Shown here: in pieces, positions 43,230 through 52,198 of the stretch | Layout: the number at the start of each line of letters is the position of its first letter | Numbering within the stretch: the first letter of the stretch is position 1 | Source: Sphingobacterium sp. UBA4616 | GTDB taxonomy: Bacteria; Bacteroidota; Bacteroidia; Sphingobacteriales; Sphingobacteriaceae | Length of the DNA: 64,000 nt | Reading direction: 5' to 3' | NCBI GenBank assembly: GCA_002386525.1 | Contig: DGIS01000001.1 | Location: 46,476 to 110,475 of the forward strand | Notes under the pieces: model-generated | The model's input: the letters and a program-made list of their open reading frames with translations, nothing else | What the model was told of the DNA's origin: nothing | The model's database searches: none | Program-made: the position numbers and the translations under genes

Positions 43230-45101
43230 ATGAATGCTATGAGAACAATACTTTTTGTGATAGGCTTGTTGCTATCCTTCGGTGGATACGCCAAGCAGGG
43301 ATATGAAGTCAGCGGTAAGGTGGTCGATGCATATACAGGAATTGCTCTTGCTGGGGTGCAGGTAAGCAATGCCGTAACCAAAGAGCAGCGTCTGACGGAT
43401 GATAAAGGAAATTATCGCATCCAGGTCCAGGATGCTAAAAATACCTTGATTTTTAGTTATATCGGATATCTCGAGCAACGGATCGCGGTCAACCATCGGT
43501 CAAAGGTTGATGTGGCGTTGGTTCAGCAAAACAATACACTGGATGAAGTTGTGGTGACCGGATATGAGCGCAAAGTGAAGCGCCAGACGGCACCGATGAT
43601 GCATGTTAATTCAGCTTTGTCGGGACAAGTGTCAAGTTTGTATATCAGAGGGACGGCATACATGCCTAATCAAAACCAGGAATCTTATCGGAAGGTAAAG
43701 GAAAATAAGTTTATCAATCCGCTTAAAGAACCTTTATCAACGTTTGCGGCGGATGTTGATGCCGCCTCTTATAGTAATGTACGTCGTTTTATCAATTCGG
43801 GAAGTTTGCCTGAAAAAGATGCGGTACGCGTTGAAGAGATGATCAATTATTTTCAGTATGAGGTATCTGGTCCTAATAATGGTGAGCCTGTAAATATTGT
43901 CACTGAATTGACGAAGGCACCCTGGAATACTGCGCATCAACTTATGCGTGTAACGTTAAAAGCGAAAGATATGCCTACGGCAAAGCTTAAAGCTTCCAAT
44001 CTGGTGTTTTTGATTGATGTTTCTGGATCGATGATGGGGCCGGGCCGTCTGCCTTTAGTAAAAGCTTCGTTGAAGATGTTGGTTGATCAGCTTCGTGACA
44101 TAGACCATGTGGCTATTGTGACTTATGCCGGATCGGCAGGGGTAAAATTGGAAAGTACGCCTGGAGACGAAAAGATGAAAATAAAATCAGCTATTGAAGA
44201 GCTGGAAGCAGGCGGAAGTACCGCTGGTGCAGCGGGAATTAAGAAGGCTTACGAAATTGCCAAGCAACAATTTATCAAAGGTGGAAACAACCGGATTATT
44301 TTGGCCAGTGACGGTGATTTCAATGTTGGAGAGCACAGTGACGAATCGATGGAAGAATTGATTGCGAAAGAAAGTAAATCGGGCATTTTCCTTACGGTAC
44401 TCGGTTATGGCATGGGGAATCTTAAGGATGGTAAGATGGAAATCCTTGCGGACAAAGGTCATGGAAATTACGCTTATATCGATAATATTTCGGAAGCACG
44501 AAAGGCGATGGTGACTGAATTTGGCGGAACGTTGTTTACTGTTGCTAAAGATGTAAAGATTCAGGTCGAATTCAATCCAAGGTACGTGCAAGCCTATCGC
44601 TTAGTAGGGTACGAAAATCGTATGCTGGAGGCCGAGGATTTCAATAATGATCAAAAGATGGGCGGCGATATGGGCGTAGGCCACATGGTGACAGCCTTGT
44701 ATGAAATTGTACCTGTCGGTGTTGAGTCGGGAATGGTCGGAACGGTAGATCCATTAAAATATCAGCAGCATGCAAATCCGGCAACTGGAAGGAGAAATGC
44801 TGAACTGGCAACAGTTAAATTTCGGTATAAGGAGCCTGAAGGGGAGAAAAGTAAGTTGCAGCAAAAGGTGGTAGGAACTGCGGTAACGGAGTTGAACAAT
44901 GTGAGTGAAGATTTACGTTTTGCAACTGCGGTAGCGGAACTTGGTTTACTACTTCGTGATTCTGATTTTAAGCAAAAGGCCGATTTTGACCAGCTGATCG
45001 TGCGTGCAAAAGCTTCCAAAGGAACAGATGAGGAAGGTTATCGTGCTGAATTTATCCATATGGCTGAAAATGCGCGGGACTTATCGAGATCGAAGGAATA
45101 A
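43230..45101 (+). CDS. exported VWA-domain protein with carboxypeptidase-regulatory N-terminus (YfbK-like)
   Basis: 623 residues from ATG 43230 (ATG 43239 is also possible). A signal peptide ends near YAKQG. A carboxypeptidase-D regulatory-like module (27-110) ends in LDEVVVTGY, the motif also in the divergent anti-sigma-like protein. A VWA N-terminal segment (PLSTFAADVDAASYSNVRR, 160-210) precedes the VWA fold (about 250-430) with an intact MIDAS DVSGSM, then a DUF3520-type tail. Homologues such as YfbK are periplasmic or outer-membrane associated and bind Mg. The shared module suggests functional coupling with the sigma/anti-sigma pair. Confidence 0.88.
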   Translation: MNAMRTILFVIGLLLSFGGYAKQGYEVSGKVVDAYTGIALAGVQVSNAVTKEQRLTDDKGNYRIQVQDAKNTLIFSYIGYLEQRIAVNHRSKVDVALVQQNNTLDEVVVTGYERKVKRQTAPMMHVNSALSGQVSSLYIRGTAYMPNQNQESYRKVKENKFINPLKEPLSTFAADVDAASYSNVRRFINSGSLPEKDAVRVEEMINYFQYEVSGPNNGEPVNIVTELTKAPWNTAHQLMRVTLKAKDMPTAKLKASNLVFLIDVSGSMMGPGRLPLVKASLKMLVDQLRDIDHVAIVTYAGSAGVKLESTPGDEKMKIKSAIEELEAGGSTAGAAGIKKAYEIAKQQFIKGGNNRIILASDGDFNVGEHSDESMEELIAKESKSGIFLTVLGYGMGNLKDGKMEILADKGHGNYAYIDNISEARKAMVTEFGGTLFTVAKDVKIQVEFNPRYVQAYRLVGYENRMLEAEDFNNDQKMGGDMGVGHMVTALYEIVPVGVESGMVGTVDPLKYQQHANPATGRRNAELATVKFRYKEPEGEKSKLQQKVVGTAVTELNNVSEDLRFATAVAELGLLLRDSDFKQKADFDQLIVRAKASKGTDEEGYRAEFIHMAENARDLSRSKE

Positions 45102-45125
45102 ATAGGATAAGCTTATTCAAAAGTA

Positions 45126-45172
45126 TTTTCAGCAGCGACAACCGAAAGTCTGCTGCTGAAAATTGTTTAGTT
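45126..45172 (+). terminator. hairpin terminator of VWA gene
   Basis: TTTTCAGCAGC (45126-45136) and GCTGCTGAAAA (45152-45162) form a perfect 11-bp stem 24 bp after the VWA stop; TTGTTTAGTTTT follows. Confidence 0.75.
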
Positions 45173-45381
45173 TTGAGGATCATAGGCAAAAAAGTGAATA
45201 AAATCTATATTTTTAAGCCATAAATAAAAGGAACGTATTTTGCGCCTGCGATTGGTGCTACATGCTATTCTCCTCGGGTGATGAATGGGGTGGATTGTTT
45301 TGGTGAATAGAGGTAATTTGTAAAGGAATCGGCCCGGCTGTCGATGGTGAGGCAAATACGAGAATAAAAAATAATAGATAA

Positions 45382-45792
45382 ATGAAAAATTTCTTCTTGT
45401 GCTTTCTTTTGGCGATTAGTATTGTAATGCCTACAATAGCCCAAAATGCGGGTTTGAATAAACAGCAAACGATGGCCTATATTAACAAGCTGTATAAAGT
45501 TGCTTATCATTATAAGGATACAAAAATTGATACGGTGACGGTAGATGGGAAAGTGCTGACAGTCTTTCTTTCCAGTGGCCAGCATTTTCGAAGTGATATT
45601 GCGAAATCAGATGTACTTGTCATTGCCAGGGTAAAATCAGGTTATCAAATTCGATTCAAGTCGTCGCCAAGCACGGATGAAATTTTGTGGGCTATCCAAA
45701 CAGAAGATGATGCCAAGCGTCTGAAAAATGCGCTGGAGCATCTGATTAAAATTGTAAAAACGGAGAAAAAGACAGATCCTTTCAGTAGTTAA
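45382..45792 (+). CDS. exported protein of unknown function
   Basis: 136 residues with a signal peptide (MKNFFLCFLLAISIVMPTIAQ). The mature part is a single small alpha/beta domain with DTVTVDGKVLTVFLSSGQHF near the middle and an amphipathic helical C-terminus ending in KKTDPFSS. I do not recognise the family. It lies 280 bp downstream of the VWA gene after a strong hairpin, so it has its own promoter. The upstream ATGs inside the gap are not in frame. Confidence 0.65.
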   Translation: MKNFFLCFLLAISIVMPTIAQNAGLNKQQTMAYINKLYKVAYHYKDTKIDTVTVDGKVLTVFLSSGQHFRSDIAKSDVLVIARVKSGYQIRFKSSPSTDEILWAIQTEDDAKRLKNALEHLIKIVKTEKKTDPFSS

Positions 45793-45830
45793 GTACTTTA
45801 GAAGCGTTCTGGTCTGATGAATACTAGAAT

Positions 45831-45857
45831 GTTCGGCAAGGTATGCGCTTGCCGAAC
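45831..45857. repeat. 10-bp perfect inverted repeat (hairpin)
   Basis: GTTCGGCAAG (45831-45840) and CTTGCCGAAC (45848-45857) around a 7-bp loop, 38 bp after the plus-strand stop. GC-rich stem but no T tract; probably a terminator-like end of that transcript. Confidence 0.5.
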
Positions 45858-46099
45858 TGAATAGAGAAAGTGGTAGGGCTTGTACATGGATATGTGTTGA
45901 GGATTGCTGAGGGGGTAACCAAATGCCTACTAGATATAAAGACGATTGGCTTCATGTCCGAAATTGATGTAGCTGTTGAAACCATTGATTGTAAATTACA
46001 TCGTTAATACGAACGTAAGGTGTTTACATAAATTCAGTATTAAAATGGTGTTATCTTATTGTAATTAAGTGATATAGTTTATAATGCTTAGATTGCACA

Positions 46100-46129
46100 A
46101 AAAAAGCAGACCCGATGAAAGATCTGCTT
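46100..46129 (-). terminator. hairpin terminator of minus-strand hypothetical gene
   Basis: AAGCAGA (46104-46110) and TCTGCTT (46123-46129), with a run of A on the plus strand just outside which makes a U tract in the minus-strand transcript. Confidence 0.65.
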
Positions 46130-46161
46130 GAATTGATATGTATTAGAAGTTGGCTGCTACG

Positions 46162-46656
46162 TTAAATAAGTATTAAGGTCAATAGTGGAATTAAGGCGAC
46201 CATAGAAAACATCACTGTAGTACGCTTTTGTAGATATAAACTTATAGATAAGATCAATTCGCTGTTTTCGCAGCTTTCTATTTTGCCGCCATTAGATAGC
46301 GAAGAGGGCTTGATTTCTACAACTTTTCCTAGCTCATCTTCAATTTGCCATGTGGTCATCCACCTATTTTTAGGGCTCCATGTGTATTTTTTATTGATCA
46401 GGCTAATGGTAGCTTTACTCTTCCAAGAATTGTATTCAATATCACCGATCAGCTCATTGTTTTGATTTCGAATCTCTGTGTATGGATTAAAAAGCCCTTT
46501 ATTTATGAAGCGATACTTGTCTTTATGGATAGAAACATGCGCATCTAGATTCCAATCAATAGATTCGAGGCTACCGATCACAGCATCATTACAATAGAGG
46601 GTAGACTTTGTTCCGAATAAATTATTTTTCCAGTTATAAATTGATTTCTTTTCCAT
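46162..46656 (-). CDS. protein of unknown function, beta-rich with C-terminal membrane helix
   Basis: 164 residues. The body consists of repeated short beta-strand pairs with Trp (YNWKNNLFG, IDWNLDAHVSI, YNSWKSKATISLINKKYTW), followed by a C-terminal hydrophobic helix (about 142-164) at the very end. This could be a tail-anchored membrane protein with the bulk in the cytosol. The repeat of W-containing strands resembles tubby/LURP-type barrels, but the resemblance is weak. No signal peptide. Nothing in the neighbourhood suggests a role. Confidence 0.6.
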   Translation of the reverse strand: MEKKSIYNWKNNLFGTKSTLYCNDAVIGSLESIDWNLDAHVSIHKDKYRFINKGLFNPYTEIRNQNNELIGDIEYNSWKSKATISLINKKYTWSPKNRWMTTWQIEDELGKVVEIKPSSLSNGGKIESCENSELILSISLYLQKRTTVMFSMVALIPLLTLILI

Positions 46657-46826
46657 GACTGTGTATGCTTATATGTTGATTTAATTTATTAGTAGCCGAT
46701 CAGCTCATTATGTTACAGCGTGTGGAAATATTCTTTGCGGAAATCTTTTGTGGAAGCATTCATAAAGCTTAGTATAGGAGAATTACACAAAAAAATCCCT
46801 ATTTTTACCAAAAAAATCACATCGAA

Positions 46827-47882
46827 TTGACACATCAGGAAAAGTCGAGCCAGATCAGGAGAGAAATAAATCAGTCTTATCAGGAGCTTAAAGGAATATA
46901 CCCCATATTAAAACGTCAGAACAGCATTGGGCTGCTCATATTTGCTATCGCAATCCTAGCGATTCTGCTTGTATCGATGGGTTGGTACCGCGCAGTTGTA
47001 CCGACTTGGTTAATGATTGTTAGCAATGCATTTTTTATGGGCGTATTACACGAGATAGAGCATGATCTAATCCACTGGCTATATTTTAAAAAACAAAGAG
47101 GTATTCATCATTTTATGCTTTTTAGTGTTTGGATTTTAAGGCCACTGACTGTCAATCCTTGGATTCGCAGAACCTTGCACCATCATCACCATAAATTTTC
47201 TGGTACGTTGCACGATGTTGAAGAGCGTAGTGTGACAAATGGTGAACGTTGGTCAATTAAACGTCTGTTGACAACACCTGATGTTGTATTGGGAGGACTC
47301 TTTCGCCTTCATCGGATGTTTAGCGATATGGATGAGGAAGTAAAAAATGGAAATCTAAAATTGGAGACTTGTTCAAAACTAAAAAGAATTATGTTTTTGA
47401 GCATTGTTCCCGTAACGATTTTTGCACATGTGGTTTTATATTTCTATTTCGCAGATCTGCTAATGGTCTGGTTGAATGCATTGTTCAGGTTAGATTTGAG
47501 TTTTCCACAGTATGTTGATAACATGTTAATAAGTTTTCATGGGTTAGTTTATGTTATTCTTTTACCAAACTTATTACGTCAATTTTGTTTACATTTTATT
47601 ACATCAAATATGCATTACTTTGGTGATGTTGAGGCAGGCAATGTCATGGAGCAGACACAGGTACTGACAGTTTGGTGGACGTTTCCGATGCAATTGTTCT
47701 GTTTCTTTTTCGGCTGGACCCACAGCATTCATCATTTTGTTGTTAACGAAACCTTTTACGTACGGCATATTGGTCGTAAGGCAGCTCAGGATATCTTACG
47801 TCGGTATGGAGTTCGTTTTAATGATTTGGGGACATTTAGGAGGGCAAACCGTTTTCGTGAACTTTCCAACAAAGAAGTTTAG
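46827..47882 (+). CDS. membrane fatty-acid desaturase-like di-iron protein
   Basis: 351 residues from an apparent TTG start at 46827; no ATG occurs before the first membrane region, and the reading frame upstream is open. Three histidine clusters of membrane desaturases are present: HEIEHDLIHW (about 72-81), LHHHHHKF (near 115) and HSIHHF (near 302), between hydrophobic segments. The family uses a di-iron centre and O2 to desaturate or hydroxylate acyl chains or carotenoid-like substrates. Substrate unknown. The XRE gene converges 9 bp downstream. Confidence 0.85.
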   Translation: MTHQEKSSQIRREINQSYQELKGIYPILKRQNSIGLLIFAIAILAILLVSMGWYRAVVPTWLMIVSNAFFMGVLHEIEHDLIHWLYFKKQRGIHHFMLFSVWILRPLTVNPWIRRTLHHHHHKFSGTLHDVEERSVTNGERWSIKRLLTTPDVVLGGLFRLHRMFSDMDEEVKNGNLKLETCSKLKRIMFLSIVPVTIFAHVVLYFYFADLLMVWLNALFRLDLSFPQYVDNMLISFHGLVYVILLPNLLRQFCLHFITSNMHYFGDVEAGNVMEQTQVLTVWWTFPMQLFCFFFGWTHSIHHFVVNETFYVRHIGRKAAQDILRRYGVRFNDLGTFRRANRFRELSNKEV

Positions 47883-47891
47883 TGCTTTCCT

Positions 47892-48365
47892 CTAATTCTT
47901 TTTACGGTAGGTTTTAAAATTTCCATGTTGTCGGTAAACAAGTGCTCCCTCTTCGCAATAGTTCGATAAGTAAACAGAAAACTTGTTGCTCTCATTCTTA
48001 TCAACTCCCAATTGAATCAATACATCAGAAACACGTCTTTCGGTGTCAAAAAAATCGGAATGATACACGAGATTATCTAATTTTTTGCTCAGTGTGATTC
48101 GCTCTCGCGCCTCTGGAGGTAGCGAATATGGCGATTTGAATACAATGTCGTGCTGAAAAAAGAGTGCCGGTTGAATTTCGAGACTGCGGCATAGGGTTAA
48201 AAAATTTGTGAACGTCAGGTCTTTACCCTTTTCAATACCATTAAGTGTTCCTGTTGAAATGCCCGTTATATGGGATAGATCGCGCAATGAGTAATATAAA
48301 TCATTTCGTTTTGCTCTAAAGCGTAACCCAATTGTTTCAAGTAATACTTTGTCTTCGTCCGTCAT
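47892..48365 (-). CDS. XRE-family helix-turn-helix regulator
   Basis: 157 residues. The Cro/CI-type helix-turn-helix is at about 12-65: LRFRAKRNDLYYSLRDLSHI, TGISTGTLNGIEKGKD and FTNFLTLCRSLEI. The C-terminal 90 residues are basic and uncharacterised. It is convergent with the desaturase gene with only 9 bp between stops. No phage or plasmid genes surround it. Confidence 0.82.
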   Translation of the reverse strand: MTDEDKVLLETIGLRFRAKRNDLYYSLRDLSHITGISTGTLNGIEKGKDLTFTNFLTLCRSLEIQPALFFQHDIVFKSPYSLPPEARERITLSKKLDNLVYHSDFFDTERRVSDVLIQLGVDKNESNKFSVYLSNYCEEGALVYRQHGNFKTYRKKN

Positions 48366-48834
48366 ATAACGAATTGAATGACAATTTGCGCAAAATATCG
48401 TTTATTTTTTTGATTAAAAATTTGTATTTAGTTTATTTTAATGTTATGTTTGTTACAATAGCCTTCTTTAAGTGGGAAAGAGATTTATTTTAGCGTAATC
48501 GAAGAATGTGTAATAGCAGAAATCCTTTAAATTAATAAACGGACCTTACATCACCTTCCCCATATTAACGAGTATGGTACATTGTTACCTTATCGCTAGG
48601 GGATAGAAAAACTAATCATATAAAAGAAACTATCGGTTTATCCTCGTCGTCTCCTGCGGGTGCGTTGTGGTGCTTTAAGATAGTTGTCTAGCATTTAATC
48701 ACGATGGCCAATTGTTGGTCCAGCCAACTGGGTATCTACCGTGTATGAAAAAAACAATTTCCCAGCTTCGGTTTCAAGGAATCCGTCAAATTCTGTCGAA
48801 GCTGTGGAAGTTGTATAGTAGTGGAAGTTGTTTA
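48366..48834. other. intergenic region, no gene recognised
   Basis: 469 bp between the XRE gene and the small membrane protein gene. A minus-strand open frame (48695-48886) overlaps the small gene and has no protein character. Two copies of GTGGAAGTTGT occur at 48804-48814 and 48821-48831. The promoter of the XRE gene lies within 48366-48480, an AT-rich part. Confidence 0.45.
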
Positions 48835-49017
48835 TTATTTTCCACTCATAAAATAATATATGATATAAAATACGATCAATAGGCATACCGCGATAATAAG
48901 TGTGCGCTTGATGTTTTTGCCGGCTGGTAAATCATCCTTTTCTTCTACGGCCACTTCTGGTAGTTTCTCCTCCTGTTTGTGGTCGCTATTTTCGGGCGTA
49001 TTATACTTATTTTCCAT
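48835..49017 (-). CDS. small single-span membrane protein
   Basis: 60 residues. A charged, Glu/Lys-rich N-terminal part (1-37) is followed by one membrane helix, LIIAVCLLIVFYIIYYF (about 40-57), and a short MSGK tail. The positive-inside pattern puts the N-terminus in the cytosol. No family recognised; coding status is supported by the ordered charged-then-hydrophobic composition and an ATG after an AT-rich leader. Confidence 0.6.
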   Translation of the reverse strand: MENKYNTPENSDHKQEEKLPEVAVEEKDDLPAGKNIKRTLIIAVCLLIVFYIIYYFMSGK

Positions 49018-49282
49018 AATTAAAAATGTTAATTTACATAACTAGAACAGTGCTGAGCGATAAATTGTTGGGGTTGGCTTATAATTTTAATTGGATAATA
49101 ACTTCTTTATGAGAGGCTATTTTGCATTTGAAACAAATAAAGGCGATAAAACATTGTGTTTTTTTGCAGTATTTACATACATTGCAGGTACATTGAACAC
49201 AACACCCTAAATAATCTCTGAGCACTGCTTTTACAGATGATTGTGCGTTAAATGAAGTCTATAAAAAATAATTGAGCACTAA

Positions 49283-50170
49283 ATGAAAAGAAGAAATCTT
49301 ATTGGAACATTGGTAGCTGGATGTATGATGTTGGCTATTACTCCAACATTTGCGCAACAAAAAGCTGCAAAAAAGGAAATCGGTCTACAGTTATACTCTG
49401 TACGTGAAGAAATTGGGAAGAACCCAAATTTCGACCAGATTCTGCAAAAAATCGCTGCATTAGGCTATACTGGAGTGGAAGCTGCGGGATATAAAGATGG
49501 CAAATTATATAATTTGAGTCCACAGGAGTTTAAAGCAAAAGTGGAAAAGGCGGGAATGAAGGTGATTTCATCACACGCTACGAAGACTTTGTCAGAAAAA
49601 GAGCTATCGTCTGGAGACTTTAGCGAATCTTTAAAATGGTGGGATGAGTGTATCGCTACGCACAAAGCTGCGGGGATGAAATACATTGTTACGCCTTGGA
49701 TGGAGGTCCCTAAAACACTTAAAGATCTGGAAACACAATGTCGCTATCTGGATGCGGTGGGTGCTAAATGCCGCCAGCAGGGAATTGTATATGGATATCA
49801 CAACCACTCACACGAATTTAAAAAAGTGGAAGATAAAGTGATGTACGATTATATGATAGAGCATACAAATCCCGAGCATGTATTTTTCGAAATGGACGTA
49901 TATTGGGCAGTAATGGGGGAGGTTAGTCCTGTGGATTATTTCAATAAATATGCGGGTAGATTTAAAGCATTACATATTAAAGATCATCGTGAAATTGGTC
50001 AAAGCGGTATGGTGGGGTTTGATGCTATTTTTAACAATTCAAAAGCGGCAGGATTACAATATATCTTTGTTGAGTTAGAAGAAACTCGTAATGATATTTA
50101 CACTGGTCTACAGCAAAGTATCGATTATTTGAAAAAAGCTCCTTTTGTTAAGGCAAGCTATTTAAAATAG
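49283..50170 (+). CDS. exported sugar-phosphate isomerase/epimerase-like TIM-barrel protein
   Basis: 295 residues with a signal peptide (ending ITPTFAQQ). The AP-endonuclease family 2 TIM barrel is seen in EIGLQLYSVREE, LGYTGVEAAGY, YGYHNHSHEF with the metal-binding His, MDVYWAVMGE and HIKDHREIGQ. Members isomerise or epimerise sugars in Bacteroidota catabolism. The signal peptide places it outside the cytoplasm, which is common for this branch. No co-transcribed neighbour; the Usp gene begins 116 bp downstream. Confidence 0.88.
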   Translation: MKRRNLIGTLVAGCMMLAITPTFAQQKAAKKEIGLQLYSVREEIGKNPNFDQILQKIAALGYTGVEAAGYKDGKLYNLSPQEFKAKVEKAGMKVISSHATKTLSEKELSSGDFSESLKWWDECIATHKAAGMKYIVTPWMEVPKTLKDLETQCRYLDAVGAKCRQQGIVYGYHNHSHEFKKVEDKVMYDYMIEHTNPEHVFFEMDVYWAVMGEVSPVDYFNKYAGRFKALHIKDHREIGQSGMVGFDAIFNNSKAAGLQYIFVELEETRNDIYTGLQQSIDYLKKAPFVKASYLK

Positions 50171-50286
50171 GAAATGTCGGGAGAAAATTGACGCTGTTTC
50201 GACAATAATCCGTTTGATAGATTTATTATTTTTCGGTAACTTGAGAATAATAAAAAGGGATTTTTTATTCAATTAAATTGGATTAT

Positions 50287-51105
50287 ATGAAACGGATTAT
50301 TGTTGCTACAGATTACGCTGAGGAGGCAGAGCATGCCTTAAAATTTATTATGGAAGTCTTTGCTGGAAAAGAGTATGAACTCATTTTATTTTCCCTTCAA
50401 AATCCTTCCATTCATGCGATGAACGCTCGGCTTTCTCCCGATTCTATGTTTAAAATATTTGAACATCAAAGTAAGATTCTACAACATAAGGCAGATGCTA
50501 TTACCGCTGAGAGCGGTGTTTTGGCTATTCCATATCTTGCTGCAGGTCTATTTTACGATCAGATGACCAAATGTATCGAAGAGACGGGGGCCGATTTGTT
50601 AGTGATGGGTATGGCTAAACGTTCTTTTGATCAGGATATGCTTGGTAATACAACGACTGCAGCTATCAGCAAATTAAAAATACCGATCCTTTCTATTCCG
50701 CTCGGCGCAAAATTTACAGGGCTTCAGCATATTCTTTTTGCTTGTGATGTCGTTCGTGGTGTGCAAAAGGAAATTTTAGAAAAAGTGAAGGATTTTGCGA
50801 GTGATTTTGGGGCAGTACTGGAGGTACTCAATATTCGTAAGACCGTTGAGCAGCTGAATGAGGAAAAAGGAAAAGAGACACGGGAAACCATCAACGATGT
50901 GATGGGAATTGTAAGTTATTATTATAAAAATGTAACTTCCAATGAGGTGGTAAAAGCCATTCGTGACGAAGTTAAAGAAAGCAATACAGACCTGCTGGTT
51001 ATGATTCCTTATAAGTATGGTTTTTGGAGTTCATTGACCCATCGAAGTAAGACTCGTATGATGGCGTCGGGGTTGGATATTCCATTACTGACGATTTCGA
51101 TTTAA
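50287..51105 (+). CDS. universal stress protein, tandem Usp domains
   Basis: 272 residues from ATG 50287 (MKRIIVATDYAEEAEHALKF); a TTG three codons earlier is possible. Two Usp domains of about 135 residues: the first starts at residue 1 and the second at GLQHILFACDVVRGV near 144. The ATP-binding loop is partial (GNTTTAAI in the first repeat), and the second ends LTHRSKTRMMASGLDIP. These cytosolic proteins support survival under stress; exact function unknown. Single gene. Confidence 0.85.
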   Translation: MKRIIVATDYAEEAEHALKFIMEVFAGKEYELILFSLQNPSIHAMNARLSPDSMFKIFEHQSKILQHKADAITAESGVLAIPYLAAGLFYDQMTKCIEETGADLLVMGMAKRSFDQDMLGNTTTAAISKLKIPILSIPLGAKFTGLQHILFACDVVRGVQKEILEKVKDFASDFGAVLEVLNIRKTVEQLNEEKGKETRETINDVMGIVSYYYKNVTSNEVVKAIRDEVKESNTDLLVMIPYKYGFWSSLTHRSKTRMMASGLDIPLLTISI

Positions 51106-51167
51106 TCTTTTTAACACCATTGTCCCTGCAGAACTAAGTTCAAAGGGCCTTATTTTAGTTTAGTATG

Positions 51168-51608
51168 TTATAGAATTGGCAATATTTTGTCCCAAATCTG
51201 CTGGTAAACTCTATTATCTCGAATAATTCCCTTATCCAGATCATAATAATTTGGTGATTCAAAACTACCTCCCCTACGACGTTCTACTAGAAATATATTG
51301 AGGACAATCTTTGAACCGCCCCCTTTCAACGGGGTTATCAAAAAATTTGTAATTATTTTTTCACCTTCTTTATTGCTAAGCAGCTTCTTGTTTTCAAAGT
51401 ACGCACTGGTCTGAACGAATCCAGAGGATCGATCCAGTTGTGAAATAAAATGCCCGCCATCTTGAAACGCTTGTATGATTTTGGTATACGCCGAATCGCT
51501 TGCGATTGGGACAGTTTTTGTACGTTCAGGGTTTTGGGCCAACAGAGAGCTGGAAAGGAAGAATACTTGAGCGATCGCCAGCAGAGCGAATTGGATTAAG
51601 CGTTTCAT
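51168..51608 (-). CDS. exported protein of unknown function
   Basis: 146 residues, signal peptide MKRLIQFALLAIAQVFFLSS to about residue 24. The mature domain contains GGHFISQLDRSSGFVQTSAYF and FLITPLKGGGSKIVLNIFL, an alternating alpha/beta pattern also seen in many Bacteroidota DUF4136-like exported proteins. No catalytic motif. Monocistronic. Confidence 0.6.
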   Translation of the reverse strand: MKRLIQFALLAIAQVFFLSSSLLAQNPERTKTVPIASDSAYTKIIQAFQDGGHFISQLDRSSGFVQTSAYFENKKLLSNKEGEKIITNFLITPLKGGGSKIVLNIFLVERRRGGSFESPNYYDLDKGIIRDNRVYQQIWDKILPIL

Positions 51609-51682
51609 ATGAAATCTTTATTGTTTAAGCTATAATTTAGCCATTTATTTTAAATAATAGCTGTTAATAGTATAACCTTAGT

Positions 51683-52186
51683 TTATTTAATTCTTATTCC
51701 TAGTATCTTTAGGCTTCGCTCTTCCTGATCGAGCGTTGCAATATTGGGTAAATTAGCCCATTCCTCGAATCCCATTTTTTCAAACAACGCGATGCTGGCA
51801 AGATTGTGCGCGAAGATAAATCCCAACAGGGTATGTACGCCTAAACCTGGGGCTTTATCCATGCAGTGCTGGAGAATCTGTTTACCTAGACCCCGGCCTC
51901 TTTGCTGTTCGTCCAAATAGATGCTGATTTCTACTGTGGCATCATAAGCCGGACGACCATAGAACGATTGGAAACTGACCCATCCAAGGAGTTGATTATT
52001 TTGATCTTCCACCATCCATAATGGTCTTTTTGAAGCGTTGTGTTCGTCAAACCATTTTTGTCTACTCGCAACAGATACAGGTTCTGTATCTGCTGTGACC
52101 ATACGAGAGGCAATTGTTGAATTGTATATTTCTACGATGTATGGTAAATCCTGTTGTTCGGCGTTGCGAAATTTTAATTGATGCAT
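51683..52186 (-). CDS. GNAT-family N-acetyltransferase, phosphinothricin-acetyltransferase-like
   Basis: 167 residues. The PAT-type start IVEIYNSTIASRMVTADTEP, WVSFQSFYGRPAYDATVEIS, the acetyl-CoA loop QQRGRGLGKQIL and NLASIALFEKMGFE are clear. Family members acetylate phosphinothricin or methionine sulfoximine-like amino acids. The alpha/beta hydrolase gene on the same strand ends 12 bp upstream, so they are co-transcribed. Confidence 0.88.
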   Translation of the reverse strand: MHQLKFRNAEQQDLPYIVEIYNSTIASRMVTADTEPVSVASRQKWFDEHNASKRPLWMVEDQNNQLLGWVSFQSFYGRPAYDATVEISIYLDEQQRGRGLGKQILQHCMDKAPGLGVHTLLGFIFAHNLASIALFEKMGFEEWANLPNIATLDQEERSLKILGIRIK

Positions 52187-52198
52187 GGATTTTACTGT

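Larger units (their letters stand above)
45793..46161. other. intergenic region with two hairpins
   Basis: 369 bp between convergent genes. It holds a perfect 10-bp inverted repeat (45831-45857) after the plus-strand gene and a terminator (46100-46129) for the minus-strand gene. No other gene or repeat was seen. Confidence 0.5.

Noticed and set aside
45831..45857. CRISPR-like or mobile-element inverted repeat
   Set aside because: Single copy, 10-bp arms, next to a stop codon; simple transcript-end hairpin. No repeat arrays or transposase seen in the window.
48695..48886. Minus-strand 63-codon open frame in a 469-bp gap
   Set aside because: Overlaps the start of the better-supported 60-residue membrane protein and has no recognisable pattern.
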